Shown here: piece by piece, positions 1 through 11,681 of the stretch | Layout: each line of letters begins with the position of its first letter | Numbering within the stretch: the stretch's first letter is position 1 | NCBI GenBank assembly: GCA_947172415.1 | Contig: OX359198.1 | Location: 589,401-653,400, forward strand | Direction: 5' to 3' | DNA length: 64,000 nucleotides | DNA from: Chondrosia reniformis | Taxonomy: Eukaryota; Porifera; Demospongiae; Chondrillida; Chondrillidae | Made by a program: the position numbers and the translations under genes | Notes under the pieces: generated by a model | What the model saw: only the letters and a program-made list of their open reading frames with translations | The model's database searches: none | What the model was told of the DNA's origin: nothing

Positions 1-325
1 CAACAACAATCAAGTACTATACAGTGCATATCCATGTGTATAAGAAATCTTTGGAAGCGCTCTAGTTATTCGGATATACATATATTATAGTATCGCATTT
101 GGTACCTACTCACGGTCGGCCATTTATAGTATTGTACAATTATCGTATATATAAATTTAATACACATTTATTGCTGTAACTCTTTCAAACACCAACATAT
201 GAAGCTAATACTTGATGTCAGCATTCACGGACATGTATGTACGTACATTTTAAATCAATACAGAAATTATACAAGTATATAATGAAAGTGCACATATTAT
301 ACAAGGTTTACGTATATTCACTTAC

Positions 326-808
326 ATTAGCTGCAAAGTCCTGCAAAATGGAGGGATCACATAAAGTTGGAATTGTCAAGCAAAGTGATTGTGGTAGATA
401 AATCGAATCCCTTTCGATGAAATGAAGCATGAGAGGAGGTAGTGCTAAATAGTAATAATAGCAGTATGACATGAATATACCACAATCCTTAGTATTCCAC
501 TGACAACAAGGTTTCTCTATATATAACACTGTGTTATTCTGACTAGTTGCATTGATCATTTTGAAGTGGAACACTTTGATTCGCTTTGTAAGATTAATTT
601 CCTTTATATCCAGTGGATTGCCAAAGTAATCACGAATACCAAAGTGCTTGTTTCCGCTTCTGAGGACATCCATCATCTGATCTAAATTCTCTACACTTTC
701 CTTGTTCTTGTAATTTTCCTCTCCATTTGTGTATCTAACCTGAAGCAGTACTAGCATCAGTAAGTAGACAGTGAAGGTCGAGGATAGAGGACACTTTAGA
801 TAAGTCAT
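326..808 (-). CDS. 7TM array copy 1, exon 1 only (partial at window edge)
   Basis: This is the first exon of the tandem seven-helix family. The ATG at 808 opens a signal peptide starting MTYLKCPLSS, followed by a Cys-rich ectodomain with the family landmarks KNKE.VENLD, CCQWNTKDC and LPQSLCLT. The exon ends at a GTAAGT donor read on the minus strand (ACTTAC at 320-325), in phase 0. Exon 2 should lie left of position 1 and cannot be seen. One ectodomain Cys (KECVEN in other copies) is Ser here (KESVEN). An upstream in-frame TTG would extend the frame to 847, but the ATG gives a clean signal peptide, so I prefer it. Function is unknown. Confidence 0.7.
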
Positions 809-1522
809 AACTGCACTTTGAATTCTATCAACTGCAGAGATGGGCAATTTAGAAAATTTGGCTTTTAAAAAGTTGGCCTCAAGTTTTAGAGAATTAACAA
901 AGCTATAGTTTCATTTATATATATACCACTTGAACACCCTTGTTAATCATTCATCACCTTTTATAACAGAAAATATGAATATTTTATTGCTGCTTTATTT
1001 ATGAGTCATTCATCATATCTTATAACAGAAAGTATATTGTATATTCAACATAATTATGTAATCAACAAAAGTGCAAATAGTCACATACATACGTATATAG
1101 CTATATTAAATTTATAGACATACAGAGAATATACGTATAATAATAGTATAAAGTGTACGTGAAGAGGGTGCACCTAGCTGGCCCAGCTGTGCTCACGAGT
1201 CACTTCATGTTCATTATATTATACTCATTATCTCATTATCATTACTCATAGGCCCAGCTAGGCCAGGTGCATCATTAAGGTAACCCCTTAAGTACAGGAG
1301 TGATATATTAGAGAATAGTTAAATTTTGTAATGTTATTATAGAAATTTTTAGATTCATATATATATATATATACAATTTCAATTTGTGAGTCATTCATCA
1401 TATCTTGTAACAGAAAGTATATTGTATATTCAATATATAGTAATTTGTAAACAACAAAAGTGCAAATGGTCTCTATTACATAGCTATACGTATATTAAAT
1501 GTACGTACGTATAGATATTAGA
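809..1522. other. 5' flank of copy 1, no gene seen
   Basis: AT-rich sequence shared with the 5' flanks of the other array copies. Positions 932-975 resemble, on the minus strand, the start of exon 2 (see findings). A short repeat around TCATTCATCATATCTTATAA recurs near 1003 and 1388. No coding potential seen. Confidence 0.5.
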
Positions 1523-1616
1523 TGTTACACAGTGAAGCATTAGCTATATATGCACGAATCAAACAACACCCTTGCTTGTAGGATTCATGCATAGCTAATG
1601 CTTCACTGTGTAACAT
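1523..1616. mobile_element. Foldback MITE, ~38 bp arms
   Basis: The two ends, starting GATGTTACACAGTGAAGCAT, are inverted copies of each other with few mismatches around a short centre. No coding sequence is present. A small non-autonomous DNA element or its hairpin remnant. Confidence 0.7.
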
Positions 1617-2389
1617 CCCTTTCTTGTTTCTATGCTTTTTGTGCCATCCCTACATCTTCACTATTTTTGTAGAAAATTTTTATTGTTCTCTAGTTTTTGT
1701 ACTTTTTATGGAGCATAAGCTAGGAATTCGTTGTATTTTAAACCACTTTGGTTTTCTTCGACTGATTATGACGTCATTAAAATGGCGAATTTATTGAGGT
1801 CTTGACTCTTGAGCCATGAAAACTGTCATACTCAAAAATAGCGTTATCGCTCTCGCTTCTACAAAAGAATACAGCTCGGAAAATTTAGAGTAATTTCGAT
1901 TAAGAAGTAGTCCGAAGGCTTATTTCGTTTTTTAGTTACAGCGGGCGAAGAAGATGAAGAAGAAGATGAAGAAGATGAAGAAGAAGATAAAGAAGAAGAA
2001 AACGAAAATGGGAGATTTCAAAGTTCGTTCGTTTGCCAACGATACACGGTCGCTTGCCTTCAAGGCCAATTTATAGCATGTTTGTTCTATATTCAACTCT
2101 ACATAGTCTCGTTTTGGCGATTTTCAGCCTAATTCGGAATTTCGCTCCTATACCAATGTATGGGGAAAACGAAACAACCCGTACCATCCCTACATAGAGA
2201 GTACTACCGTACTCTCTGATACATTTTCAATTTGCGATCATGAGTCATTCATCATAACATAAAGCATTATATATTCAGTATATTGTAATTAGTAATCAAC
2301 AAAAGTGCATATAGAGTCTCTATTTATATATATAGCTATATAAATGTATATACACATAGAGAATATATAAAACTATTTTTAAAATGATA
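1617..2389. repeat. Probable non-autonomous element body with GAA-rich tract
   Basis: GC is higher than in the surroundings. It contains the words CCATCCCTAC near 1645 and 2183, also found in the foldback elements at 20.6-22.0 kb. A GAAGAAGAT-type microsatellite lies at about 1945-2015. A small inverted repeat, AGAGAGTACT/AGTACTCTCT-like, sits at about 2195-2216 and recurs near 22016-22044. No credible gene. Confidence 0.4.
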
Positions 2390-2675
2390 TGTGCAGAGGG
2401 GGTGCACCTGGCCCAGCTGGGCCCATGAGTCACTACATGTTCTAGTGAAACCCTCAGAGTGTTCAAGCTGCCATCAATTCCTTCAAAACCACCCTTCCAG
2501 CCTCAGCTAGAGATGTATACTATCGTGATGAGATTGGTAACATATCCACTGGGAACTTGTGTGAGGATGCTGAGGCTGTGGAGGTGGAGCTGCGTCCTAT
2601 ATAAGTTCCCCCTCTTTGGTTGGTGCATGGATATGGTGCCTTTGTCACATGTATTTAAAATTGAGATTGATTAAT
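2390..2675 (-). repeat. Array upstream block, copy a (candidate promoter region)
   Basis: One of five copies of a ~250 bp block found 5' of array genes (also near 9110, 13265, 22500 and 31345). Read on the minus strand it contains TTATATAGGACGCAGCTCC, a TATA-like stretch. It is better conserved between copies than the sequence around it. Role as promoter or first noncoding exon is inference. Confidence 0.4.
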
Positions 2676-3207
2676 GGGTTAAAGTATAATTTCTATATAC
2701 AAGTTTGCTGAGTATAAACTGAGAATTGATGTTCAGTGCTTGCAAAGTTCCACTATATATCACACACTCTGTTAGTTTTATTATCCTGTGTATGTACCGA
2801 ATTAACTCATTGAAATTTCATGTTTATTATGTATATTCTTATTAAATTGGCTTAACATGATATATTGCTTCAGATTAAGCTGTAAGATCATACAGGATAT
2901 GATTTTTGATATGCTATAATGGTGCCTAAATATTTCTCTTTCAAATTTATCATTGTTTTCATTCTTATACCATTTGTTTGTTACGCTCGTCTGATCATTA
3001 TATATAATAAACACAATTCATTATAGATGCTTTATGGATTATACTACTATATATATATATATGAGCGTATAATAAGTTAGTAGTATGAAAGATTGGCATT
3101 TCAATTTCATCTATATATATTATCTGAAATGTTCATATAATATACCAACTACCTATATTTATTCATTGTGAAAGATGGTATATATAAATTTCATAGGATC
3201 AAATCTC
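2676..3207. other. Intergenic, no gene seen
   Basis: AT-rich, with TA-repeat tracts near 3050 and 3110. No supported feature. Confidence 0.4.
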
Positions 3208-3407
3208 AGGTTTCATATGGCATGGAACCTCTTTGAAACTTCTTGAACAGCCAGTTTTCAAAGGGTACTCAAGTATGCACTAATAGATTAATTTCACTTG
3301 TTTCATGTTTTTTAACACCCCCCTTTTCTAGTTTTTGCAAACTTTCATATCTTTTGAAACCTGGCTGTTCAAAGAGTTTCAAATAGGTTTCGTGACTTCT
3401 GAAACCT
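3208..3407. mobile_element. 200 bp inverted-repeat MITE
   Basis: The ends AGGTTTCAT... and ...GAAACCT are imperfect inverted copies over about 55 bp, including TTTGAAACTTCTTGAACAGC on the left and its complement on the right. No coding content. Confidence 0.65.
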
Positions 3408-3606
3408 ACATGTGTATATTCCTCTTTTATGTTGTGTTTGAACCTTTGACTTTACCTTAAATTAGGACTTAGTGTAACTTCAAATTCAGTTTGAGTAGAA
3501 TATATAACATAAGGTATTGAGTACGTATGCTTAAAGTATAATTCATGCAAACTTTGTGTTTATGTGTATGTATAACGATATGCATGGCTTATTTGTTGCA
3601 TTTATT

Positions 3607-3759
3607 ATAAGATCAGTGGATTTCATATAAGCATCAGCAACAGTTATAACTATCTTAAGACCAGTCTTTTGCAGATGAAGATCTTCGTGGTTGAAACGTT
3701 CAATAACTTGTATAAAACATTACTGCTACTGATGCTCATATAAAATCCACTGATCTTAT
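3607..3759. mobile_element. Foldback MITE, ATAAGATCAGTGGATT family, copy a
   Basis: Terminal inverted repeats of ~38 bp begin ATAAGATCAGTGGATTT. The centre has GATGAAGATCTTCGTGGTTG then AAACG, a version of the window's recurring hairpin motif. Sister copies lie at 27811-27965 and 38379-38526. Confidence 0.75.
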
Positions 3760-4236
3760 GTGTATGTGTATACAGTATTATATGTATTATATAGATCAAC
3801 AAGTATTTCGAGTTTAAAAACTCGTGGGAAAAAAGAAAAGGTGTATATAAATCAAATAATACATATTAATGCTATAGTGCATCACACAAAAGGTTATATA
3901 AGATCATGTGTGATTGTGTGATAGGTATACTAGATATCCAAGCTTTAAAAGATCAGCCTTATGCTAAACTCTCAATAGCTATAGCTATATTCATTAGACA
4001 TATATTAGAATTTGATTTGCTATTATAGTGATGCATAAATATTTCTCTTTCAAATTTATCATTGTTTTCATTCTTATCTTTTGGTTTGTTATGCTCGTCT
4101 GACATATATCATTTGTATAATACATAATTCAATATAAGGTTGCTTTATGATCACGAATTACGTATACGTTTTAAAAGTTAGCAGTATGAAAGGTATTTGG
4201 CATTTCAATTTCATCTAGATATTTACTAGTTTCATA

Positions 4237-4480
4237 ATGAAACCACAATTAAGTGTAAAGTCGAATATATATAATAGAATAAGGATTCCTACTAACTACG
4301 TTGAACTTGTCTTTGGGGTACATCCTTCGAATTTTGAGCGTTTAAAACATTCAGTTTGGTTTCGTTTCTTGGTCAAATGTTTCGACCCTGGGGATCTTCT
4401 TCAGAGACTGATGATTGAGTGGAAAATTGGAATGAAAAATGGAAATCCTCTATAAATGGAGGCAATTTTCCATTCCCAAA
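4237..4480. repeat. Array 3' flank block with hairpin motif, copy a
   Basis: A block repeated near 10015-10265 and 13998-14215, in the 3' flank of copies 2, 4 and 5. On the minus strand it holds CTGAAGAAGATCC CCA GGGTCGAAAC, where GATCC can pair with GGGTC. The plus-strand ORF here (72 aa) is not conserved in the other copies and is not called. Confidence 0.55.
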
Positions 4481-4615
4481 GATTGAATATATATGTAGAG
4501 TTCAAACTTTACTTATATTTGTATATAAATAGGAAAAAAGAAAAGGTATGCTATAGTGTATCACACAAAAGCTTATATATTCCCTGAAGGTTCACACAAA
4601 CACAAAAACTCAAGT

Positions 4616-6456
4616 TCAATATGGCAACATGTTCACATCTTCATCCTCCCTCCTCTCATCTTCATTATTATCACCTGCTTCATACCAACCTTTCATTTTC
4701 CTCTTCCCAAAGTAACCAAGACCAGCAACTAACAAGGTTGATATTACATACTCCATCAACTTGGTGCTATCAAAGAGAGGTGACACGTCCTTGTAACGTC
4801 TCAACAAGGCAGTAACATACAGCGACAAGCCTGTATAAATGAACACTAAAGCAATGCAAAAGAAGATAGTTGCATAATTGCCACAAATGCAACAATTCTT
4901 AGGATGTCTCAACATCAGATACACTTCATGTAGAATGACTACAATTGCTGCTAACAGTAAAATATACCAGAATGTGTAAGTTATAGTTTCTAAGGGTGAG
5001 TTTATAATGAATATTCCAAGATACACAATGGTTACTCCAAACACCTGAATACTATAGAGTGGACCCGCCCATCCAAGAGATACTGCATGACATCTGATCA
5101 CCCTCCTCCATCTTGGAGATATTTGCTGCTGGTTATTAGATGTATCATTAAGATATTTGTTTATTTTTCTATAAATGAGTGGATATTGACCTATAAAGTT
5201 GATGAACATTAACACTACAATCAAGAGAGCAATCACACAGTCTGGAAGGAAAAACTCAGGATAGTACTCTTCATGTGACACCAAGAGTAGAGTACATTTT
5301 AAACTGCTCCCGAAAAAACAACTGATCAATATCAGAGACAGACACCAAGTAAAGAGTTTGATTTCAGTTAATCTTTTTGTTTGTCTCTTTTGACTTTGAT
5401 TCAGAACAAAAATGAAAATTTTATTCTCACTTCTGATGAGTCTTATCATTAGCAAATTTCCAAGAAGCAATACCCCAACAATGACAACGTTCTTTGCTAG
5501 AGTGAAGGTCCAACTTGAAGGATTAAAATGTTTTAGTATGTTAGCAGGTGAAAGTGTATAGAGTGATAATCCATATGGTTTTCCCTCATACCACATTGGT
5601 GCATATCGAAAGAAAACCCCTTGTTGGTCATTCATCACCTTCAGAAAGTACAAATATAGTCATCATCATAACTTATAATTATAATGAGGGTGTATACGTA
5701 CAAGTTCTACTTTTTATACATGAACTTAAATTATAATGCACCACCTCCGAACTCGATGCTTGTGTATATGACTGTATGGGAAATGTAGCCAAGGCAGCCT
5801 TAAGTGGCGAGGGCTTGATGCACCCAGTCGGGCTATGTACAAACAATGGCATTTATTGTATAATATATATATGTATGTGAATGGACAGTTTTATCATAAT
5901 ACTGTATATAATAATTAAATACTTGATGGAGAATATATTATATATTATAAGCTGTTCATGTAGTAGCTGTGACACTTACATTAGCTGCAAAGTCCTGCAA
6001 AATGGAAGAATCACATAAAGTTGGAACAGTCAAGCAAAATGATTGTGGTAGATAAGTCGAACCCCTGGCAATGAAATTAAGCATGAGAGGAGGTAGTGCT
6101 AAATAGTAATAATAGCGGTACCACATGAATATATCACAATCTTTAGTGTTCCACTGACAACAAGGTTTCTCTATATCTAACACTGTATTATTCTGACTAG
6201 TTGCATTGATCATTTTGAAGTGAAACACTTTGACTCGCTTTGAAAAATTAATAATTTCCCTTATATCCAGTGGATTGCCAAAGTAACCACGAATACCAAA
6301 GTGCTTGTTTCCACTTCTGAGGGCATCCATCATCTGATCTAAATTCTCCACACATTCCTTGTTCTTGTAATTTTCCTCTCCATTTGTGCATCTAACCTGA
6401 AGCATCAGTAAGTAGACAGTGAAGGTCGAGGATAGAGGACACTTTAGATAAGTCAT
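4616..6456 (-). CDS. Seven-TM tandem-array protein, copy 2 (intact)
   Basis: Two exons, 5980-6456 and 4616-5638, with a 341 bp intron (GTAAGT donor, CTGAAG acceptor, phase 0), give a 499 aa protein. Residues 1-25 or so form a signal peptide. The ectodomain carries CCQWNTKDC and a second Cys pair (SFCLTVPTLC). Exon 2 begins VMNDQQGVFF and encodes seven hydrophobic segments. The first and second intracellular loops (RSENK..QSQKRQTKR and YRKINKYLN...RWRR) are basic, giving an N-out, C-in layout. The tail is acidic (NNEDERREDEDVNMLPY). The layout is that of a receptor, but no DRY, NPxxY or other class motif of known GPCRs is present, so the family is unassigned. It lacks three residues of the usual signal peptide core (LMLQVR instead of LMLVLLQVR). 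Confidence 0.8.
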
Positions 6457-7064
6457 AACTGCACTTTGAATTCTATCAGCTGCAGAGATGGACAATTTAG
6501 AAAATTTGACTTTTAAAAAGTTGACCTCAAGTTTTAGAGAATTAACAAAGCTATAGTTTCATTTAGACCACTTAACCACCCTTGTTAGTCATTTATAACC
6601 TTTTATAACAGAAAATAGCAATGCTTTTAGACCCCCTAATATTTCAAAAATGTAATAATTAATTCATTAGGGAATAGTAAAGTATTGTATAATGTTGTAA
6701 TATTATTATAGCTATATACGGCGCCCCTATATCGTTTTCAGAAATTTATGTTAACGTATGGCTTCATGTTCGTAACCTTGTATATACAGTAGAACTTCCG
6801 AATAACGGACAAGCTGGGCGCAAGAATTTTGTCCTTTAGAGAGGTTGTCCTCTCTCAGAGTTTTTTTTAAACTAGCATTATATAGTTTCATTCTGAAACG
6901 CTAATAGTTTAAATTTGAATATAAGTATATTGAATTTCAAACTTATTAGTAGGAAAATAGAAAAGGTATAATAAATCAAATAATAAATATTAATGCTATA
7001 GTGCATCACACAAAAGCTTATATATATATTCCCTAGAGGTTCAGACAAACACAAATCTCAAAGA
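6457..7064. other. Flank between copies 2 and 3
   Basis: 5' flank sequence shared with other copies. At about 6787-6860, CAGTAGAACTTCCGAATAACGGAC looks like one end of a pogo/Tigger-like element, without a visible partner end. No gene. Confidence 0.35.
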
Positions 7065-8760
7065 TCAATATGGCAACATGTTGACATCTTCATCCTCCCT
7101 TCTCTCATCTTCATTATTATCACCTGCTTCATACCAATCTTTCACTTTCCTCTTTCCAAAGTAACCAAGACCAGCAACTAACAAGGTTGATATTATATAC
7201 TCCATCAACTTGGTGCTATCAAAGAGAGGTGACACGTCCCTGTAATGTCTCAACAAGGCAATAACATACAGCGACAAGCCAGAATATATGAACACTATAG
7301 CAATGCAAAAAAAGATAGTTGCATAATTGCTACAAATGCAACAGTTCTTAGGATGTCTCAACATCAGATACATTTCATATAGAATGACTACAATTGCTGC
7401 TAACAGTAAAATAAACCATAAAGTGTAAGTTACAGTTTCTAAGGGTGAGTCTATAAAGAATATTCCAAGATACACAATGATGACTCCAAACACTTGAAAA
7501 CCATAGAGTGGACCCGCCCATCCAAGAGATACTGCATGACATCTGATCACCCTCCTCCATCTTTGAGATATTTGCTGCTGGTTATTAGATGTATCATTAA
7601 GATATTTGTTTATTTTTCTATAAATGAGTGGATATTGACCTATAAAGATGATGAACATTAATATTTCAATCATGAGAGCAATCACAGAGTCCGGAAGGAA
7701 AAACTCAGGATAGTACTCTTCATGTGACACCAGAAATAGAGTACATTGTAGGTTGCTCCCAAAATAATAACTGATCACTGACAAAGACAGACACCAAGTA
7801 AAGATTTTGATTTCAGTTAATCTTTTTTGTTTGTCTCTTTTGACTTTGATTCAGAACAAAACTGAAAATTTTATTCTCACTTCTGATGAGTCTTATCATT
7901 AGCAAATTTCCAAGAAGCAATACCCCTACAATAGCAATGTTCTTTGCTAGAGTGAAGGTCCAACTTGAAGGATTAAACGGTTTTAGTATGTTAACAGGTG
8001 AAAGTGTATAGAGTGATAATCCATATGGTTTTCCCTCATACCACATTGGTGCATATTGTAAGAAAATCCCTTGTGGTTTATTCATCACCTTCAGAAAGTA
8101 TATAAACTGAAAGTTTATATGTATATATTATATATATGTACATTTTAAATTGTAGTAATTGAAACTGAATATACCATGCAGTATATAATGAAAGTACATA
8201 TACAAATTTTACATATAGTCACTTATATTACATATATCAATCATTAATGATAGTGCATACAATTCTTACATTAGCTGCAAAGTCCTGCAAAATGGAAGGA
8301 TCACATAAAGTTGGAACAGTCAAGCAAAGTGATTGTGGTAGATACATCGAATCCCTTTTGATGAAATGAAGCATGAGAGGAGGTAGTACTAAATAGTAAT
8401 AATAGCGGTACCACATGAATATATCACAATCTTTAGTGTTCCACTGACAGCACAGCTTCTCTACATCTAACACTGTATTATTCTGACTAGTTGCATTGAT
8501 CATTTTGAAGTGGAACACTTTGACTTGCGATCATTTTGAAACACTATTAATCTCTTTATATCCAGTGGATTGCCAAAGTAATCACGAATACCAAAGTGCT
8601 TGTTTCCACTTCTGAGGGCATCCATCATCTGATCTAAATTCTCCACACATTCCTTGTTCTTGTAATTTTCCTCTCCACTTGTGTATCTAACCTGAAGCAG
8701 TACTAGTATCAGTAAGTAGACAGTGAAGGTCGAGGATAGAGGACACTTTAGATAAGTCAT
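7065..8760 (-). pseudogene. Seven-TM array copy 3, two frameshifts
   Basis: Exons are 8280-8760 and 7065-8088, intron 191 bp. Exon 1 is out of frame near 8520-8555, where the segment between DIK and SKCSTSK differs from its sisters by a net length that is not a multiple of three. Exon 2 has one extra T in a T run (6 versus 5) near 7821-7830, breaking the frame just after QKRQTK. Splice sites and the NMLPY terminus are intact, so inactivation is recent, or one indel is an assembly error. Otherwise it matches the family in length and domain order. Confidence 0.75.
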
Positions 8761-9109
8761 AGCTGCACTTTGAATTCTATCAGCTGCAGAGATAGACAAT
8801 TTATAAAATTTGGCTTTTAAAAAGTTGGCCTCAAGTTTTAGAGAATTAACAAAGCTATAGTTTCATTTATATATATACCTCTTAAATACCCTTGTTAATC
8901 ATTTATTACCTTTTATAACAGAAAATATGAATACTTTTTACTGCTATATTTGTGATTCATTCATCATATCTTATAACAGAAAGTATATTGTATATTCAAC
9001 ATATATTGTAATCAACAAAAGTGCAAATAGTCTCTTTTACATAGCTATGTATATTAAATTTATAGACGTCTGTATAGAATATATAATAATATTATTAAAG
9101 TGTTACATG

Positions 9110-9480
9110 CAGAGGGTGCACCTGGCCCAGCTGGTCCCATGAGCTAGCTAGCTAGTCACTATACATGTTCATTATGTAAGTATCTCATCAACTCATTATC
9201 ATTAAGATGACCCCGGGACTTCAGCACATGGGAAATAGTGTATTTGATTATTATTGTATAATCCTCAGAATGGTCAAGCTGCCATTAAATCCTTCAAAAC
9301 CATCCTTCTAATTATAAACCATCCTTCCAGCCACTGCTAGAAATTTGTACTATCGATATCATGATGAGTTTGGTAACATATCCACTAGTAACTTGTGTGA
9401 GGATGCTGAGGCTGTGGAAGTGGAGCTGCATCCTATATAGGTTGCCCCTCTTTGGCTGGCACATGGATATGGTACCTTAG
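9110..9480 (-). repeat. Array upstream block, copy b
   Basis: Matches the block at 2390-2675 (TGGCCCAGCTGG, then GAGGATGCTGAGGCTGTGG, then CTATATAGG). It lies about 0.35 kb 5' of the copy 3 start. Confidence 0.45.
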
Positions 9481-10014
9481 TCACATTAAACATGTACGTA
9501 TTAAAAATTGATGCTCAGTACTTGTAAAGTTCGACTATCCCACACTCTGTTAGTTTTCATCATCCTGTGTACGTACAGAAGTAACTCATTGAAATTTCAT
9601 GCTTACTATACTGTATATTTAATTCTTAAATTGGCAATACATGACAGTTTTTTATATGTACGTATAGGATCATGTGTGATGCTGTGATAGGTATACGTAC
9701 ATGGTATATAGATATCCAAGCTTTAAAAGATCAGCCTTATACTAAACTCTCAATGGCTATAGCTATATTCATTAGACATATAAAAATGGAATTTGATTTG
9801 CTATATATATATTATAATGGTGTTTCTTTTTCAAATTTATAATTATCATTGTTGTCATTCTTACCTTTTGGTTTGTTATGCTATATATTCTCATTTGTAT
9901 AATACATATTTCAATATAGTTACTTTATGATTACGTTTTAAAATTAGTAGTATATATGAAAGGTATTTGGCATTTCAATTTCATCTAGATATGTACTAGT
10001 TTCATTATGAAACC

Positions 10015-10265
10015 ACAATTAAGTGTAAAGTTGAATATATATAATAGAATAAGGATTCCTACTAACTACGTTAAACTTGTCTTTGGGGTACATCCTTCAA
10101 ATTTTGAGCGTTTAAAACATGCAGTTTGGTTTCGTTTCTTGGTCAAATGTTTCGACCCTGGGGATCTTCTTCAGTGACTGATGATTGAGTGGAAAATTGG
10201 AATGAAAAATGGAAATCCTCTATAAATGGAGGCAATTTCCATTCAACCATCCCAAAGATTGAATA
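10015..10265. repeat. Array 3' flank block with hairpin motif, copy b
   Basis: Near-identical to 4237-4480, including TTTCGACCCTGGGGATCTTC and CTCTATAAATGGAGGCAATT. Confidence 0.55.
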
Positions 10266-10396
10266 TATGTAGAGTTCAAATTTTACTATAATTGTATATA
10301 AATAAGAAAAAAGAAAAGGTATAACAATGGCTATTGTGTATCACACAAAAGCTTATATATATTCCCTAAAGGTTCACACAAACACAAAAATCAAGA

Positions 10397-11632
10397 TCAA
10401 TATGGCAACATGTTCACATCTTCATCCTCCCTTCTCTCATCTTCATTATTATCACCTGCTTCATACCAATCTTTCATTTTCCTCTTCCCAAAGTAACCAA
10501 GACCAGCCACTAACAAGGTTGATATTACATACTCCATCAACTTGGTGCTATCAAGGAGAGGTATTGATGACACGTCGACATCCCTGTAATGTCTCAACAA
10601 GGCAATAACATACAGCGACAAGCCTGAATAAATGAACACTATAGCAATGCAAAAGAAGATAGTTGCATGGTTGCTACAAATGCAACAATTCTTAGGATGT
10701 CTCAACATCAGATACACTTCATGTAGAATGACTACAATTGCTGCTATCAGTAAAATAAACCATAAAGTGTAAGTTACAGTTTCTAAGGGTGCATTTATAA
10801 AGAATATTCCAAGATACACAATGATGACTCCAAATACCTGAATACTATAGAGTGGACCCGCCCATCCAAGAGATACTGTATGACATCTGATCACCCTCCT
10901 CCATCTTGAAGATATTTTCTGCTGGTTATTAGATGTATCATTAAGATATTTGCTTATTTTGCTATAAATGAGTGGATATTGACCTATAAAGATGATGAAC
11001 ATTAACACTTCAATCATGAGAGAAATCACACAGTCCGGAAGGAAAAACTCGGGATAGTACTCTTCATGTGACACCAAAAGTACAGTACATTGTAGGTTGC
11101 TCCCAAAAATATAACTGATCAATAACAGAGATAGACACCAAGTAAAGAGTTTGATTTCAGTTAATCTTTTTGTTTGTCTCTTTTGACTCTGATTCAGAAT
11201 AAAACTGAAAATTTTATTCTCACTTCTGATGAGTCTTATCATTAGCAAATTTCCAAGAAGCAATACCCCAACAATGGCAATGCTCCTTGCAAGAGTGAAG
11301 GTCCATCTTGAAGGAGCTACTATGTTAACAGGTGAAAGTAGTTCATATGGTTTTCCCTCATGCCACATTGGTGCATATAGAAAGAAAACCCCTTGTTGGT
11401 CATTCATTACCTTTTATAACAGAAAGTAAATCATATTATATAATTATAATGAGAGTGCATACAAGTTCTACGACAACTTGGCTTGCAATTGTGTATTTGA
11501 TTGAATGGGAAGTGCAGCCGTGCAGCCAGCAGTGTGGCGATGGTTTATACTCATCCATGTATAGCCCTAGGCCTGTGTCCCTTAACTATATAGTAATGGG
11601 TGGCATTAATTGTATGTATATATGTGCACTTT

Positions 11633-11681
<49 letters not shown>

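Larger units (their letters stand above)
8761..10396. other. Flank between copies 3 and 4
   Basis: Holds the upstream block copy b (about 9110-9480) and the 3' flank block copy b (about 10015-10265), plus AT-rich filler. No gene supported. Confidence 0.45.

Noticed and set aside
308..847. Longer starts of array exon 1 (MPISAVDRIQ / MSISAADRIQ / MRPNLTFLKAK)
   Set aside because: These begin at TTG, not ATG. The ATG 13 or 27 codons downstream begins a proper signal peptide.
1940..2015. GAAGAAGAT tract as coding for an acidic Glu/Asp repeat
   Set aside because: No extended frame or splice context; read as a microsatellite in a repeat.
2459..2674. Plus-strand ORF (71 aa) with relatives at 22558-22740 and 31466-31666
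   Set aside because: The block recurs, but frames and stops differ between copies; no splice partners or domain. Treated as a noncoding conserved block.
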